Positions 62,777 through 64,000 of a stretch of 64,000 bases of DNA are shown here, in pieces. The position numbers and the translations under genes are program-made. Position 1 is the stretch's first letter. Every line of letters starts with the position of its first letter. The notes below the pieces were generated by a model. It was not told the DNA's origin. It saw nothing but the letters and a program-made list of their open reading frames with translations, and ran no database searches. This stretch comes from Desulfuribacillus alkaliarsenatis (GTDB lineage: Bacteria > Bacillota > Bacilli > Desulfuribacillales > Desulfuribacillaceae): the NCBI RefSeq assembly GCF_001730225.1, contig NZ_MIJE01000031.1, positions 124,001 to 188,000 of the forward strand, in the 5' to 3' direction.

Positions 62777-64000
62777 CTAGCGAGCTCCGCCGCCGCCTCC
62801 ACCACTAAAGCCTCCGCCTCCACCGCCAGAGAATCCGCCGCCGCCTCCGGAGCCCGAAGACGTTTGACTCGTAGCTGTGCTGATGGATTTCTGGACACTT
62901 TGACTTATGGTGGTAGTCATATTGTCGATGTTGTTACCTAGACTTGCCTGATTCATTGCATGTACGTTGTAGTAGTACCAGCCATGCCCGAAGCGGTAGT
63001 TGTCTTGCTGTAAATTCGGGTAAACAAGCTGTAGTTGCTCAATAACCTTCTTAGCGACACCGAGTGGAATCGCATACACTAAATAATGCTCCCAAACCAC
63101 CAATGATGGAATGTCATGACGATCCATATTTGAAAAATGCTGCAAAAATCGTCTAAAGGCTTGCCATTTCACATACTGCTCCTGCCCTTCACGCGACCTG
63201 CGTTGGTGAAAGATTAAGCTTATAATATAAATAACACTTGCGATTATTAGTGCTATAGAAGCAGCAATGAACTGACCGTCTATAGCTATCTGCCAAATCA
63301 TTATTATAATACCTAATATAAAGCCAACCACTCCAGCAATTGCGTGCTTTCCTACATTACCTGAAGAAGGCGCTTCGAAAAAACGGTGGCTTCTCGCCTG
63401 TTTTTGAACTTTCTTTTTCCATGCATCCCAAAACTTCATGAACGCTTTATCATGCTTTTCCGAATAGGTTTCTAGCTCATGAAAGGTGACTGTTTTATTA
63501 TCCGTTGCTACATCTTCGAATAATAGCTGTAGCACCCTCTGTTCATGGTCAAGTAAATCAGTATCTTTTATTGATTTAGAGGGGTGTAATGTTAGCTTGT
63601 AATCAATTGCCTCTGTTGTACGGAATAGCCCCTTAACATCCCTAGTCGTTTCTTCAATACTAAAGTAGCCTCGTCGAGCCAAATCCATAATAGTAGCTGT
63701 AAAATCCTCTGCCCTTACGTTATCAAAGCGCCATAAGCAGCCTAGCTCAGCAGGTGTGTATGCACCAGGAAGCTCACGGTAATAATCTCCCTCAAATGAC
63801 GCTTTATAGGCTTTCCCATGACGAGACCACATTATTATGCTGTACACCAATCCTGTTATAAAAATGATTGGTACGAGAATCCAATTCACCCTAGCTTGCT
63901 CTCTTCGCTTATTGGCTTCGTCGGCCCATTTTTGCTCCTGCTCTAAAATTAATGGTAATGCCAGTTCGCCTGTCTTGTTGGTTGCTGCTGGAACAAGTTC
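62777..64000 (-). CDS. DUF2207 membrane protein, 5' end cut by window
   Basis: The frame runs through the window edge (407 residues seen). A coiled piece (ILEQEQKWADEANKRREQA) leads to a span (about 40-58), then a winged-helix-like cytoplasmic part (AYTPAELGCLWRF, ATIMDLARRGYFSIEE), two more spans near 205-245, and a soluble part. The end is Gly/Ser-rich (SGSGGGGGFSGGGG). The family is usually anchored in the membrane with an outside N-terminal DUF2207 domain, which is missing here because of the window edge. The function is unknown. Confidence 0.88.
   Translation of the reverse strand, partial: ELVPAATNKTGELALPLILEQEQKWADEANKRREQARVNWILVPIIFITGLVYSIIMWSRHGKAYKASFEGDYYRELPGAYTPAELGCLWRFDNVRAEDFTATIMDLARRGYFSIEETTRDVKGLFRTTEAIDYKLTLHPSKSIKDTDLLDHEQRVLQLLFEDVATDNKTVTFHELETYSEKHDKAFMKFWDAWKKKVQKQARSHRFFEAPSSGNVGKHAIAGVVGFILGIIIMIWQIAIDGQFIAASIALIIASVIYIISLIFHQRRSREGQEQYVKWQAFRRFLQHFSNMDRHDIPSLVVWEHYLVYAIPLGVAKKVIEQLQLVYPNLQQDNYRFGHGWYYYNVHAMNQASLGNNIDNMTTTISQSVQKSISTATSQTSSGSGGGGGFSGGGGGGFSGGGGGGAR

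Overview
The window reads as chromosomal DNA of an AT-rich, spore-forming, motile member of the Bacillota. The spore genes cwlJ and gerQ at 56.3-57.2 kb, trigger factor, RecD2, topoisomerase III, CheX and AGGAGG-type ribosome binding sites before almost every gene support this. I cannot name the genus. I saw no rRNA, tRNA, CRISPR array or intact insertion sequence.

Layout. (1) 0-4.1 kb: a likely defence locus, with an Mrr-like nuclease fused to a STAND-type NTPase (cut by the window edge) and a 985-residue SF1 helicase; a nested inverted repeat lies between them. (2) 4.4-9.3 kb: a secreted stalk-domain protein, trigger factor and a hybrid histidine kinase. (3) 9.4-12 kb: a decaying zone. It holds a 27-residue membrane microprotein coupled to a reading frame broken by one amber codon, a class II photolyase pseudogene, and the tail of an Rpn-type nuclease. 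(4) 12-14.5 kb: a vWA protein and a divergent DNA-binding-like protein, next to an RtcB RNA ligase. (5) 14.6-33.3 kb: a cell-surface region with a CAP protein, a 1665-residue LPXTG protein with its class D sortase, a SARP-type response regulator, a large 7TMR-DISM hybrid kinase and a roughly 2150-residue SLH protein. (6) 33.5-43.1 kb: membrane and secreted proteins, phosphofructokinase, topB, a Na/Pi transporter, recD2 and a J-domain/degenerate-GGDEF fusion. (7) 43.2-52.5 kb: a chemosensory cluster (tetR-cheA-cheW-hybrid kinase-receiver-cheW-mcp), preceded by bacteriohemerythrin and cheX. (8) 52.6-64 kb: mixed metabolism, the spore pair cwlJ-gerQ, a holin/amidase pair, speD, cardiolipin synthase, a PatB-like lyase, pirin and a DUF2207 protein cut by the window edge.

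The most striking observation is regulatory. The same paired heptamer (TGTCAGA, 4-bp gap, TGTCAGA; 11-bp period) lies exactly 9 bp upstream of a -10 box in front of both the sortase/LPXTG operon and the SLH gene. This is nearly the operator architecture known for SARP activators, and a SARP/BTAD-type response regulator with a convergent kinase sits between the two targets. I infer a small two-component regulon that switches two differently anchored giant surface proteins. Other points worth following are a four-heptamer 11-bp-period site before a secreted protein gene, a vestigial chemoreceptor tail inside the che operon, and the amber-interrupted methyltransferase-like frame.
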